Assembly: GCA_902524955.1 (NCBI GenBank)
Contig: CABZEY010000007.1
Coordinates: 1 to 52,321 of the forward strand
DNA from: an uncultured Pelagibacteraceae bacterium
GTDB taxonomy: Bacteria; Pseudomonadota; Alphaproteobacteria; Pelagibacterales; Pelagibacteraceae
Direction of reading: 5' to 3'
Length of the DNA: 52,321 nucleotides
The translations under genes and the position numbers were made by a program. Every line of letters begins with the position of its first letter. Position 1 is the first letter of the stretch. A model generated the notes under the pieces. It was given only the letters and a program-made list of their open reading frames with translations, searched no databases and had not been told where the DNA came from. Shown here piece by piece: positions 37,288 through 46,103 of the stretch.

Positions 37288-38514
37288 TTACTTAAATAAT
37301 TGTACTGCATCATCAACATCTTTATCCCTTACTTCGTAATTGTTTGCTAACCATCTTTGCTTGATAAAATTTAATGCATTTCCTAAATCTTTATCTTCTT
37401 TAAAACCTTTTTTCTTTAAAATATTAATATCAAATTCAAATTTTGGCGAGGCCGTGTTTTGAATAATTTTTAAATTTTTTTCATATAACGATTTGTCATA
37501 TTTTTCATTTATTAAATATTGAAAATGTATAAAGTCGATTACAGACGGAACACCATATTTTAAAACCACTTTTTTTAAATTATCAATTTTTTCAATTTTA
37601 TCTACAGTCTTAAAAGTAAATTGAGATTGTAAATTATTCAATCTATTTTTAATTTCATTAGATAATTGAAAATCTTTAACAAATCGCTCAAAGTTTTTGG
37701 TTTGATCAATTAATAATAATGACAATAAAATAACCCAATCAATATTTTTATTTAAAACTTTTTTTTTTCTATTAAACTCAAGTCTGGTTAAATATTTAAT
37801 TCCTCTATAAACTGATAAATAAAGATCTTTAACATAGTTATCTTGAAAAAGTTTGAAAGCCTGTCCAGTTAAAAGAATTTTACGGAATTCTTCAATTAAT
37901 TTAGCCTTTGATAAGTTTTCGATTTTATCTTGATTTTTTTTGATACAATTAATTACATATTCATCATGATCAACTTTAGAAAATTGTATAAAAAATCTAA
38001 AATATCTCAGAGCTCTTAAATAATCTTGTTGAATTCTTTTTATAGGTTCACCTATAAAACGTACTATACCATTTTTTAGGTCATCAATACCTTTGAAAGG
38101 ATCATAAATTCTTCCATTAATATCACAATAGATTGCATTAATTGTGAAATCTCGTCTTAACGCATCTTGTCTCCAGTCTTGTGTGAAAATTACTTTAGAG
38201 TGTCTACCGTCCTGATCAAAATCTTTACGAAGAGTATTCACTTCAAACGATTTATTATTATGTTTTATTTTAATTGATCCATATTTTTCAAAACTACTAT
38301 CATAGACTATATTTGATGCTTCTAATTTTTTTTTAATCTTATCTGGTGTTAAAGAAGTCGCAAAATCAACGTCTAAGATTTCTTGATTAAAAATTAAATC
38401 CCTTACACAGCCACCAACAAATAGACAAACGGGCTCTTCCTTATCTACATTGAGAATATTGTATATCTGTTTTGCGTCTAAATTTTCATTTAATTTTTCT
38501 AGATTTAAATTCAT
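37288..38514 (-). CDS. cca: CCA tRNA nucleotidyltransferase / poly(A) polymerase family
   Basis: Class II nucleotidyltransferase that repairs or adds the CCA end of tRNAs. Its 408 residues show LFVGGCVRD (residues 31-39) and the catalytic DVD (48-50, LDVDFAT). [12 protein letters not shown] and the RNA-binding [15 protein letters not shown] follow. As the only such gene here it is more likely CCA-adding than poly(A) polymerase, though the two cannot be told apart with certainty. It starts 7 bases after the encoded CCA of tRNA-Gln, and both lie in the ispE run. Confidence 0.9.
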   Translation of the reverse strand: MNLNLEKLNENLDAKQIYNILNVDKEEPVCLFVGGCVRDLIFNQEILDVDFATSLTPDKIKKKLEASNIVYDSSFEKYGSIKIKHNNKSFEVNTLRKDFDQDGRHSKVIFTQDWRQDALRRDFTINAIYCDINGRIYDPFKGIDDLKNGIVRFIGEPIKRIQQDYLRALRYFRFFIQFSKVDHDEYVINCIKKNQDKIENLSKAKLIEEFRKILLTGQAFKLFQDNYVKDLYLSVYRGIKYLTRLEFNRKKKVLNKNIDWVILLSLLLIDQTKNFERFVKDFQLSNEIKNRLNNLQSQFTFKTVDKIEKIDNLKKVVLKYGVPSVIDFIHFQYLINEKYDKSLYEKNLKIIQNTASPKFEFDINILKKKGFKEDKDLGNALNFIKQRWLANNYEVRDKDVDDAVQLFK

Positions 38515-38521
38515 TTGCTAA

Positions 38522-38596
38522 TGGCTGGGGCACTAGGATTCGAACCTAGGAATGGCGGTACCAAAAACCGCTGCCTTACCGCTTGGCTATGCCCCA
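38522..38596 (-). tRNA. tRNA-Gln (UUG)
   Basis: 75-base cloverleaf with encoded CCA. The acceptor is TGGGGCA/TGCCCCA with discriminator G, including the U1-A72 pair typical of tRNA-Gln. The D arm contains AGCCAAGCGGTAAGGCA, the anticodon loop TTTTGGT gives anticodon TTG, and the T arm has GGTTCGAATCC. It lies 11 bases after ispE and 7 bases before cca, all on one strand. Confidence 0.96.
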
Positions 38597-38607
38597 ATTT
38601 GTTCCAT

Positions 38608-39459
38608 CTAAATTGTTTTTACAATCTTAGTCCAAAAACTATTTCTTTGCTTTTTAATCATTTTTTGAGCATTTAAAAGAGATTTTTTTTTATTGGAAAT
38701 TAGAAAAAATGCAGAACCACTTCCGGTCATTGAATAAAAGTTATTATCCTCAATTTTTTCAATTGAATTAATAAGAGATTTGAGCCTAGGTGCAATGTTA
38801 ATTGCAGGATTTATAAGATCATTTCCATAATATTTACATACTTCAAGCAATTTTTTTTTATCTTTAAGTTTAAACTTCTTTTTATCTGAAATATTTGAAA
38901 TTTTTTTTAGTTTATTAAAAACCATTTTAGTAGAAAGAGTTAAATTAGGGTAAATTAATAACATGTTTAACTTAGGATTGTCTGTAAACTCTACAAATTT
39001 TTCACCAGAGGATTTAATTAATTTAACTTTTTTGTTTAAAAATAAAGGACAATCTTTACCAATTTTCGCTAATAATTTTCGACTTTCTGTATCAGATATT
39101 TTAAGTTTATATTTTTTCTTAATAAAATTGAATACAGACGTAGCATTAGAGGATGCTCCGCCTAAACCTGATCCATTTGGTATATTTTTTTTAATAGAAA
39201 TATCGAAATTTTTATATCTTATAGAGGAAAATTTTTTTTTCATTAACTTTAACAGATTAATTACTGTATTATTTTGTGTATTGGCTTTGTATTTACCAAT
39301 AAAGAATATAGTATTTTTTTTCTTCATATTCTCTTTGACTAGGACTTCATCAAATATATTTATTTGAACAATTAAACTATAAAGTTTATGAAATTTTTTT
39401 AAGCGTTTAGTTACTTTTAAAAATAAATTTACTTTAGCGTAAGATTTAATTTTTTTCAC
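38608..39459 (-). CDS. ispE: 4-diphosphocytidyl-2-C-methyl-D-erythritol kinase
   Basis: ATP-dependent GHMP kinase of the MEP isoprenoid pathway. Its 283 residues show [15 protein letters not shown] at the N-terminus, the glycine-rich ATP loop [14 protein letters not shown] (94-107) and C-terminal [10 protein letters not shown]. It overlaps the upstream TPR gene by 14 bases and leads into tRNA-Gln and cca. The protein is strongly lysine-rich. Confidence 0.94.
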   Translation of the reverse strand: MKKIKSYAKVNLFLKVTKRLKKFHKLYSLIVQINIFDEVLVKENMKKKNTIFFIGKYKANTQNNTVINLLKLMKKKFSSIRYKNFDISIKKNIPNGSGLGGASSNATSVFNFIKKKYKLKISDTESRKLLAKIGKDCPLFLNKKVKLIKSSGEKFVEFTDNPKLNMLLIYPNLTLSTKMVFNKLKKISNISDKKKFKLKDKKKLLEVCKYYGNDLINPAINIAPRLKSLINSIEKIEDNNFYSMTGSGSAFFLISNKKKSLLNAQKMIKKQRNSFWTKIVKTI

Positions 39460-41134
39460 TAAATTTTAGACCGTTTAGAATTTTTTCTTGTATACGCTTT
39501 TTTCTTTCTAATTCAATATTTTCTAAATTTAAAGCATTTTTCCAAACATATCTTGCTTGTAAATATTTTTTTTGTTTCCATAATACGTCTCCATAATGAT
39601 CATAAACTTCACTTTCATAAGGAGTTTTTTCATAAGCAATTTTTAAGATTTTCTCTGCTTTATCGTAATCTTTCTTTAAAAAATATGCCCATCCTAAAGA
39701 GTCAATTATATAACCCAATTCCCATTTACTTAATTCAACGGCCTTCTCAAGCATCTTTGTGGCTTCATCTATATTTTCACGTCTTTCCAACCAACTATAG
39801 GCTAGATAATTAATTACAGAATATTTTTTTGGAGAAAGTAAAATTGATTTTTGTAAATTTTTTTCAGAATCTTTCCATTTCTTCAATCTTTCATAACAAA
39901 TCCCTTTAAAGTAGTAGAATGACCAGTCCTGATCAGAATTAATTTCTTCAACTTTATCGTAATAAACTAATGCTGATTTATAATCTTTTTTTACTCTATA
40001 ATAATTTCCAAGATCCATATATTTTTTTTCAATAAAAATATCGTTTACATTTATCAACGAGACCAAATTATTAATTTGCTGGTTTTTAGTGTATCTTAAT
40101 AAATTATAGTCAACATGCCATAAATATTCATCTCCTATACCTCTTAACTTGCTTAAAAATAAATAATTAAAATTATGTTGAGAATTATAATTAAGTTTAT
40201 TTTCAAATTTAATCAGATTATTTGATAAAAAACTTTTATTAAATTCCAATGAAATTGATAAAAGTAAATTAGAAAATAAGATATCATTTCTTTGTTGGTA
40301 TAAATTTGAAAATAAGTAAAAAATTTCTGATAAATTATGATTTATTTTTTTAGAATTAAAAAATGAAGTAATGTTATAATTTTCTCTTTTAAAATTTTTA
40401 AATGATTGTTTTAAAAGGACATTTTGACTGTTTTTCACTAATGCAAGCTCTAAGATTTTTAATGCTTGATCTCTTTCTCCTTCATTGGATAGATTCCATG
40501 CCGACAAAACCTTATATCTAGTATAATCATCTGATGCTAAGATTCGAAGATTATATGATTTATATAATTCAACATCACCAATATATTTTGAGGCTAAAAA
40601 ATTATTTATTAAAGTAATGCCAGACGAATTATTTGACTTAAATTTTTTTACTAGGGTATTTTTTGTTTTTTTTTTTTGTTCCAATTCTATCCAAAAAACT
40701 AATGTGTTTTTAAGTTCAATAAATAGTCTATCTTGATTGTTTGTCTTTCTAATTTGCTTTAAGGCTTTTTCATACTCTTCATTTTTTAAATAAAAAATCG
40801 ATTTTAAAAAATTGAATATAAAGACATCAGAATAAATCTCATCTAATGAAGAAACATACTGTTCTGCTTCAGCAAATTTTCCCTCAATTACTAACGATGT
40901 CACGTACTTTACATCATAGTCATAATGCTGACCTTGCAATTTATAGTTTTTACCTAAATTATTCACTGCCAAGTTGTGCTGAAATTCATCATACAAAATG
41001 GATCCATATAAATAATTTGTAATATATTTTGAGGAATAAATTTTTTTGTTATTGTTGCCGGTAAAAGAAATTGAATGAGTAGTGGATAATAAAATAAAAG
41101 TAATTCCAATTATAAAATATCTTTTTAGAGTCAT
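39446..41134 (-). CDS. Secreted tetratricopeptide-repeat protein
   Basis: 562-residue protein with an N-terminal signal or anchor (basic MTLKRYF, then a hydrophobic stretch to about residue 23). A mostly helical body follows in which TPR motifs are clearest in the C-terminal third: YRVKKDYKSALVYYDKVEE, YERLKKWKDSEKNLQKSI, a WAYFLKKDYDKAEKILK unit and a final one ending YLQARYVWKNAL. The same kind of gene precedes ispE in many alphaproteobacteria; no enzyme motif is seen, so a periplasmic or membrane scaffold is likely. The ATG at 41134 is chosen because it places the signal at the terminus; an in-frame ATG at 41179 lies inside the divergent udg gene. Confidence 0.8.
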   Translation of the reverse strand: MTLKRYFIIGITFILLSTTHSISFTGNNNKKIYSSKYITNYLYGSILYDEFQHNLAVNNLGKNYKLQGQHYDYDVKYVTSLVIEGKFAEAEQYVSSLDEIYSDVFIFNFLKSIFYLKNEEYEKALKQIRKTNNQDRLFIELKNTLVFWIELEQKKKTKNTLVKKFKSNNSSGITLINNFLASKYIGDVELYKSYNLRILASDDYTRYKVLSAWNLSNEGERDQALKILELALVKNSQNVLLKQSFKNFKRENYNITSFFNSKKINHNLSEIFYLFSNLYQQRNDILFSNLLLSISLEFNKSFLSNNLIKFENKLNYNSQHNFNYLFLSKLRGIGDEYLWHVDYNLLRYTKNQQINNLVSLINVNDIFIEKKYMDLGNYYRVKKDYKSALVYYDKVEEINSDQDWSFYYFKGICYERLKKWKDSEKNLQKSILLSPKKYSVINYLAYSWLERRENIDEATKMLEKAVELSKWELGYIIDSLGWAYFLKKDYDKAEKILKIAYEKTPYESEVYDHYGDVLWKQKKYLQARYVWKNALNLENIELERKKRIQEKILNGLKFSEKN

Positions 41135-41139
41135 TTTAA

Positions 41140-41796
41140 ATGCAATATAATAAAAATATCTTTGAATTTTATCAATCATCAGGGATTTATGACAGGATTA
41201 TTTTTAGAAATAAAAATAATAACAATCACCTTACGATTGAAAAACTCATTGAAAAAACATTATCTATCAAAAGTAGATATAATAAACAAAGCGATCAGTT
41301 AGTTTTTTCAGATGGAAATAGCAAGTCAAAAATTATGATTATCGGAGATGCCCCTGGCATCAGTGATGAAATAAACAATAAGCCCTTTTCAGGTGACGTT
41401 GGATTATTATTAAATAAAATGCTGAAAGCAATTAAACTTGATAGAACAAAAGTATATTTAACTAATGTAATCAATTTTAGATTACCAGATAATAAAAAGT
41501 TAAGTGATTATGACATAAAAATATTCAAACCTATAATTTATGAGCACATTGAAATTATAAATCCCAAGTTAATTATGTTATTTGGCGCATCTGCTTTAAA
41601 AACATTTTTTAACAATGAAGAATCTATCTCTAAAGCTAGGGGTAAATGGCTAGATCTAAAGATAAAAAATAATACTTATAGTTGTATGCCAAGTTTTCAT
41701 CCAAATTTTTTAATAAGTCAGCCATCGCAAAAGATAAATTCGTGGCAAGATCTTAAGGAATTTAAAAATCGAATTGATAGAGATAAAATATGTTAA
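41140..41796 (+). CDS. Uracil-DNA glycosylase, family-4-like, without Fe-S cysteines
   Basis: Removes uracil from DNA. The 218 residues show motif 1 GDAPG (69-73, D in place of the usual E), KPFSGDVG, YLTNVINFRLP and the C-terminal SFHPNFL (H187). Family 4 enzymes bind a 4Fe-4S cluster through four cysteines. Here the usual places (around residues 41-45 and 127-145) hold no cysteine, and the protein has only C182 and C218. The start is 5 bases from the divergent TPR-gene start, and the end overlaps rnhB by 7 bases. The superfamily is firm; the exact subfamily is open. Confidence 0.82.
   Translation: MQYNKNIFEFYQSSGIYDRIIFRNKNNNNHLTIEKLIEKTLSIKSRYNKQSDQLVFSDGNSKSKIMIIGDAPGISDEINNKPFSGDVGLLLNKMLKAIKLDRTKVYLTNVINFRLPDNKKLSDYDIKIFKPIIYEHIEIINPKLIMLFGASALKTFFNNEESISKARGKWLDLKIKNNTYSCMPSFHPNFLISQPSQKINSWQDLKEFKNRIDRDKIC
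41147..41175 (-). promoter_or_regulatory. Predicted promoter of the TPR gene, inside udg coding DNA
   Basis: Minus strand: -35 TTGATA (41175-41170), a 17-base spacer and a -10 TATTAT (41152-41147). The start point would be about 6 bases before the TPR-gene ATG at 41134. The whole promoter lies within the first 12 codons of the divergent udg gene. Confidence 0.5.
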
Positions 41797-42389
41797 GTCT
41801 AGAAAATGAAAAAATTATTTCTAAATTTATAATAGGTATTGACGAAGTTGGCCGAGGGCCTTTGGCAGGACCGGTGGTATCGGCAGCCGTTCGTTTATCG
41901 AAAAATTTTAAAACTGATGATCTAAATGACTCAAAAAAAATATCCAAGTCTAAAAGGCAAGAAATTTATAATTTAATTATAGAAACATGTGACTATCAGA
42001 TTGGAATTGCAAACGTAGTAGAGATAGACAAATATAATATTCTGCAAGCTACTTTTCTATCAATGAATAGAGCTATAAAAAAATTTCGTTTACCATCTAA
42101 TTATAAGATACTTGTTGATGGTCCATGGTCATTCGATAAAAAAAATAAAAATATTATACCAAAAATTAAGGGAGATTCTATTTACCCATCTATTGCAGCA
42201 GCATCAATCGTTGCAAAAGTATATAGGGATAATTTAATGCTTAATTTATCTAAAAAATATTCGAATTATTTTTGGGAAAAAAATTCTGGATATGGAACCA
42301 AAAAACACATTGAAGCCATTAAAAATTATGGTGTCACAGAACATCATAGAAAAACATTTGCCCCGATACACAAAATATTGAGTCTATAA
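41790..42389 (+). CDS. rnhB: Ribonuclease HII
   Basis: Cuts RNA in RNA-DNA hybrids and starts removal of misincorporated ribonucleotides. Its 199 residues show IIGIDEVGRGPLAGPVVSAAV with the catalytic DE pair, LVDGPW carrying the third acidic residue, and the GDSIYPSIAAASIVAKVYRD region with the final aspartate. It overlaps udg by 7 bases. The 79 bases after it hold the ccrM promoter. Confidence 0.95.
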   Translation: MLSLENEKIISKFIIGIDEVGRGPLAGPVVSAAVRLSKNFKTDDLNDSKKISKSKRQEIYNLIIETCDYQIGIANVVEIDKYNILQATFLSMNRAIKKFRLPSNYKILVDGPWSFDKKNKNIIPKIKGDSIYPSIAAASIVAKVYRDNLMLNLSKKYSNYFWEKNSGYGTKKHIEAIKNYGVTEHHRKTFAPIHKILSL

Positions 42390-42422
42390 AAAAAGTGAAC
42401 ACCAAATAAAAAAAATTGTTTG

Positions 42423-42451
42423 TTGACAGTAAGAAGTAAATTTAGTCTATT
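42423..42451 (+). promoter_or_regulatory. Predicted strong promoter of ccrM
   Basis: Consensus -35 TTGACA (42423-42428), a 17-base spacer and a -10 TCTATT (42446-42451); TATTCT at 42448 is an alternative. The start point is near 42458, about 11 bases before the ATG at 42469. I found no GANTC site in the 79-base gap. Confidence 0.6.
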
Positions 42452-42468
42452 CTACCTCCGGTTGAAAT

Positions 42469-43530
42469 ATGACTTTTGCAAAATTATACAATAGTGACTG
42501 CTTGGCTAGATTAAAAAAAATTGAAACGGAAAGTATAGATTTAATCTTTGCTGACCCGCCATATAACCTGCAGTTAAAAAATATACTTAGGAGACCGGAC
42601 ACTTCAAAAGTTTCTGCGGTCAATGATTATTGGGATAAATTTAATTCATTTGAAGATTATGATAAATTTTCAAATGATTGGATAAGAGAATGTAATAGAA
42701 TTTTGAAAAAAAATGGTTCCATGTGGGTGATTGGAAGTTATCATAATATTTTTCGAGTTGGAAAGATTATACAAGATAATAATTTTTGGATTTTAAACGA
42801 TGTAATATGGAATAAAAAAAATCCTATGCCAAATTTTAAAGGGACACGGCTTACTAATGCGCATGAAACTTTAATATGGGCAGCTAAATCTGATAAATCA
42901 AAATATACATTTAATTATCAATCCATGAAAACATTTAATGATGATAAACAACTTAGATCAGACTGGGATATAGCTATCTGTAATGGCTCCGAGAGAATGA
43001 TTTCCAACAATAAAAAAATTCACTCCACTCAAAAACCTGAGGCATTACTTTATCGAGTAATTTTATGTTCTAGTAATAAAAATGATCTTATTCTTGATCC
43101 ATTTATGGGAACTGGAACAACGGGTGCTGTTGCAAAAAAATTGGGTAGAAATTTTATTGGTATTGAAAAGGATAAGAAATATTTCAAAGTTTCAGAACAG
43201 CGAATTAAAAAAGCAAATGAAATAGACACTAATTTTAATATTCAAATGATTGATAAAAAAAAGGAAAAAAGAATACCCTTTGGATATTTGGTTGAATCTG
43301 GCTTGGTTGAACCTGGATTAAATTTGTTTGATTATAAAAAAAAATATAAAGCTAAGGTCATGGCAGATGGGTCGATTTATTGTAACAAAATACAAGGGTC
43401 AATTCATAAGGTTGGTGCTGAAATTCAAGGTATGCCAAGTTGCAATGGTTGGTCTTATTGGCATTTTAATATTGAGGGAAAATTAGAACCTATTGATTTT
43501 TTAAGGAAGAAAATAAGAAAGTCTTTATAA
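42469..43530 (+). CDS. ccrM: CcrM-type adenine-N6 DNA methyltransferase (GANTC)
   Basis: Cell-cycle-type orphan methylase. The 353 residues follow Caulobacter CcrM along their whole length: catalytic DPPYNLQL (29-36), IGSYHNIFRVG, MPNFKGTR, AHETLIWA, STQKPEALLYRVI and SAM-binding DPFMGTGTTG (210-219). The C-terminal DNA-recognition domain unique to CcrM ends in NGWSYWHF. No restriction partner is next to it. Methylation of GANTC is inferred from this similarity. It is set apart from rnhB by its own promoter and overlaps the convergent FAD monooxygenase by 6 bases. Confidence 0.94.
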   Translation: MTFAKLYNSDCLARLKKIETESIDLIFADPPYNLQLKNILRRPDTSKVSAVNDYWDKFNSFEDYDKFSNDWIRECNRILKKNGSMWVIGSYHNIFRVGKIIQDNNFWILNDVIWNKKNPMPNFKGTRLTNAHETLIWAAKSDKSKYTFNYQSMKTFNDDKQLRSDWDIAICNGSERMISNNKKIHSTQKPEALLYRVILCSSNKNDLILDPFMGTGTTGAVAKKLGRNFIGIEKDKKYFKVSEQRIKKANEIDTNFNIQMIDKKKEKRIPFGYLVESGLVEPGLNLFDYKKKYKAKVMADGSIYCNKIQGSIHKVGAEIQGMPSCNGWSYWHFNIEGKLEPIDFLRKKIRKSL

Positions 43531-44640
43531 ATTTTTTTTATAATTATAATCAAATATATAACTATTTATTAACTTTACCAAAAATTTTGAAGAGCAGATT
43601 ATTTTAATTAATAGATTTCTAATTTTTCTTAATATAAAGAAATCAAAATGAAAAATAATTATATTATTCTCTGATTTTCTTTTAATTTTTTTTATTCTAT
43701 TTTTTCTAATTTTAAAGAGTTTTCTAGGTGAAATATCATTTGTTGCTATAAGATTGAACAGCTCATATGAATCTTCAATAGCTTGCGCTGCACCTTGAGC
43801 CCTAGACGGTATAAAACCATGGGCACTGTCACCAATAAAGAAAGTATCTTTGTCACCATAAAAAACTTTATTTAATTTATATATTGGCCACATTTTTATG
43901 TTTAAATCTTCAAATAATATATTGTTTAAATTAGGGAAATAAAATTTTTTATTTTCTTTAAGATTTTTAATTTCATAGTCATAATTTAAAATATCTTTAT
44001 TACACGGAATTTTTTTTACTAACGTAAATGAATGATTTCTATTTTGATCGATGGGATATTTGACAAAATGAAAATTTTTTCCCATCCATAAATCAATTTT
44101 ATTACTTTGTCTTTCATCTAAAAATACTCCTCTAAATGCGGAGTAACCTGAATATACTGGCTCTATTTTTTTATTCCTTAAATTTGAAAAAATTCCATCG
44201 GCAATTACTAAAATATCAAAGTCTTGTTTATTTTTATCTTTAAACAAAATTGACTTTTCATGAATTTTTACAACCTCTTTATCAATAATCTGATCTTTCA
44301 AAGAAAATTTATCTATTAGGAAATTTATTAAATCACTTCTATTTAATGCAATATAAGACTGATCATTCAAATTAAAGTTCATTGTAGCAATATTTGAATT
44401 AGAATGATAATCGTGAAAAGATACACCTGATATTTTACATACCTTTTTTTGATCAAATGTGTTGAAATCTAATTTACTAAGTATTCTAAAAGCATTAGGA
44501 GAAATTTGTATTCCATTTATGTTTTTAAATTTTAAATTATCTTTTTCAAAAATAGATATATCGTAATTTGTATTTTTTTTTAGCAGACAAGCCAGAGTTA
44601 AACCCGAAATTCCTGCTCCAACAATTCCTATTTTTTTCAC
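43525..44640 (-). CDS. FAD-dependent aromatic-ring monooxygenase, salicylate-hydroxylase-like
   Basis: 371-residue flavoprotein hydroxylase. FAD-binding GAGISGLTLACLL is at residues 8-20, the DG motif is in DILVIADGIFS, and the GD motif is in FIGDSAHGFIPSRAQGAAQ. The AQGAAQAIED form is typical of the salicylate/3-hydroxybenzoate hydroxylase branch rather than UbiH, but a role in ubiquinone hydroxylation cannot be excluded. The start is GTG at 44640, sharing one base with the mutY stop (TAGTG). The C-terminus is lysine-rich and divergent. The true substrate is unknown. Confidence 0.82.
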   Translation of the reverse strand: MKKIGIVGAGISGLTLACLLKKNTNYDISIFEKDNLKFKNINGIQISPNAFRILSKLDFNTFDQKKVCKISGVSFHDYHSNSNIATMNFNLNDQSYIALNRSDLINFLIDKFSLKDQIIDKEVVKIHEKSILFKDKNKQDFDILVIADGIFSNLRNKKIEPVYSGYSAFRGVFLDERQSNKIDLWMGKNFHFVKYPIDQNRNHSFTLVKKIPCNKDILNYDYEIKNLKENKKFYFPNLNNILFEDLNIKMWPIYKLNKVFYGDKDTFFIGDSAHGFIPSRAQGAAQAIEDSYELFNLIATNDISPRKLFKIRKNRIKKIKRKSENNIIIFHFDFFILRKIRNLLIKIICSSKFLVKLINSYIFDYNYKKNL

Positions 44641-45647
44641 TAAATTCCCTCTGCTCTTTTTAGAATTTTATCTAAAAAACTCGATTTAAAATTTTTTTGT
44701 ATTTGTTTATTTGTATAAAAAATATAATTATCATTTATTTTATTTAAATTTTTAATTTTAATACAATTAATATCTGCGATTAAATTAGAAATAGAAATTT
44801 TTACTTTTTTTAGTAACAAATATTTAATTTTCTGTTTAAAAAATTTATTCAAATCAGCCTGTAAATCATTAGAGTAACTTTCAAATATTGGTACATTTAA
44901 AAAACCTTTGAGCGGACCAAAATTATTTTTTCTTGTCAACAAAATTTTTTTATTCTTAATATATATACAGGCATTAAGTTTTTTTATTTTTTTCTTGGAC
45001 CCCTTCAATAAAACAATTTTTTTATTTCCTTTAAATTTACATAAACTTTTTAAACAACAATTAATGCAATCCGGATTTTTTGGCTTGCAGACCAAGGCAC
45101 CCAGTTCCATTATTCCCTGCATCAATGAACTTGAATTTTTTTTTACTTTAAGTTTTTCTACATATTGAGGAATCTTTTTTTTGTCTTTAAGACAAAATAA
45201 TCTTGATATAACTCTTACTACGTTTCCATCAATACCAATTTCACTTTTATCAAACGCAATAGACAACAGTGCTTTGGCTGTATAATCTCCAATCCCTGGT
45301 AATTTAATCAATTCAGAATAACTCTGAGGTAATTTTGAATTATATTTGTTTGATATTATTTTAGATGTTTCTAACAAGTACTTCGCTCTTCTATAATATC
45401 CTAACCCTTGCCATAATTTATTTACTCTGGACTGTGACACATTCGATAGCTTTTCGATAGAATCAATATTCTTGTAGAAGTTGTTAAAATAAGGAATTGC
45501 TGTTTTTACTTGAGTTTGTTGAAGCATAAATTCACTTAAAAAAACTTTATAATGCCTGTCCTTTTGAGACTTATATTTTCTCCACGGTAATTTCCTTTGA
45601 TGTTTTTTATACCAAGCTAAAATTTTTTTTGATATTGATAAGTACAT
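44640..45647 (-). CDS. mutY: A/G-specific adenine glycosylase MutY
   Basis: Removes adenine mispaired with 8-oxoguanine. Its 335 residues show catalytic E39 (LSEFMLQQTQV), the helix-hairpin-helix LPGIGDYTAKALLSIAF and D138 (GIDGNVVRV). The 4Fe-4S loop is intact with C185-x6-C192-x2-C195-x5-C201. A Nudix-like C-terminal domain for 8-oxoG recognition follows and is diverged. Its ATG lies 6 bases from the divergent dciA ATG, so both promoters must sit in coding DNA. Confidence 0.95.
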   Translation of the reverse strand: MYLSISKKILAWYKKHQRKLPWRKYKSQKDRHYKVFLSEFMLQQTQVKTAIPYFNNFYKNIDSIEKLSNVSQSRVNKLWQGLGYYRRAKYLLETSKIISNKYNSKLPQSYSELIKLPGIGDYTAKALLSIAFDKSEIGIDGNVVRVISRLFCLKDKKKIPQYVEKLKVKKNSSSLMQGIMELGALVCKPKNPDCINCCLKSLCKFKGNKKIVLLKGSKKKIKKLNACIYIKNKKILLTRKNNFGPLKGFLNVPIFESYSNDLQADLNKFFKQKIKYLLLKKVKISISNLIADINCIKIKNLNKINDNYIFYTNKQIQKNFKSSFLDKILKRAEGI

Positions 45648-45653
45648 ATTACA

Positions 45654-46103
45654 ATGAAAAAAAATAGAACTTTTAGTTCATTAAAACCTATACGATCATT
45701 ATTACCAGAAAATATAAAGAAATTAATTAAAAATAAATCATACACAGATTTTGATACTCTAAAAATGTCCTGGAAAACAGTTTTAGGAGACGATACAGCT
45801 AGAAAATGTGACTTATTAAAAATGGAAAAATATAACAAGGAAAAATGTATTTTTATAAAAGTTGACCGTAAAGATTTAATTGAAATTGACTATGCTAGAG
45901 ATGAAATAATAAAAAAAATTAACTCTTTTTTTGGCTATAGATGCATAAGTAAAATTTTAATTAATTTTGAGGACATCCCTAGTACACAATTGAGAAAAAA
46001 AAGTTTAAAATTGAACGAAAAAACTAAGAAAATGTTAGAAACCCTGGATGATAAGCCGCTTAAAGATAAGCTATTAAATTTTGTTGAAAGTAAAAAACAA
46101 TGA
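45654..46103 (+). CDS. dciA: DciA-like replicative helicase loader (DUF721)
   Basis: 149-residue DUF721 protein. DciA interacts with and loads the replicative helicase DnaB in bacteria lacking DnaC. The domain is seen in TLKMSWKTVLGDDTARKCDLLKM (here the W-x6-G-x3-A pattern), then CIFIKVDRKDLIEIDYARDEIIKKINSF as the strand-helix part, and a basic C-terminus. It is followed by dsbA (4-base overlap) and smc, the usual alphaproteobacterial order next to mutY. The assignment rests on domain pattern and context. Confidence 0.82.
   Translation: MKKNRTFSSLKPIRSLLPENIKKLIKNKSYTDFDTLKMSWKTVLGDDTARKCDLLKMEKYNKEKCIFIKVDRKDLIEIDYARDEIIKKINSFFGYRCISKILINFEDIPSTQLRKKSLKLNEKTKKMLETLDDKPLKDKLLNFVESKKQ

Noticed and set aside
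41135-41179. Longer TPR-gene reading from an ATG at 41179
   Set aside because: It would place 15 residues before the signal sequence and lie within udg.
42469-43530. ccrM as part of a restriction-modification or phage-defence island
   Set aside because: No nuclease or specificity gene is nearby, and the protein follows the solitary cell-cycle methylase along its full length.
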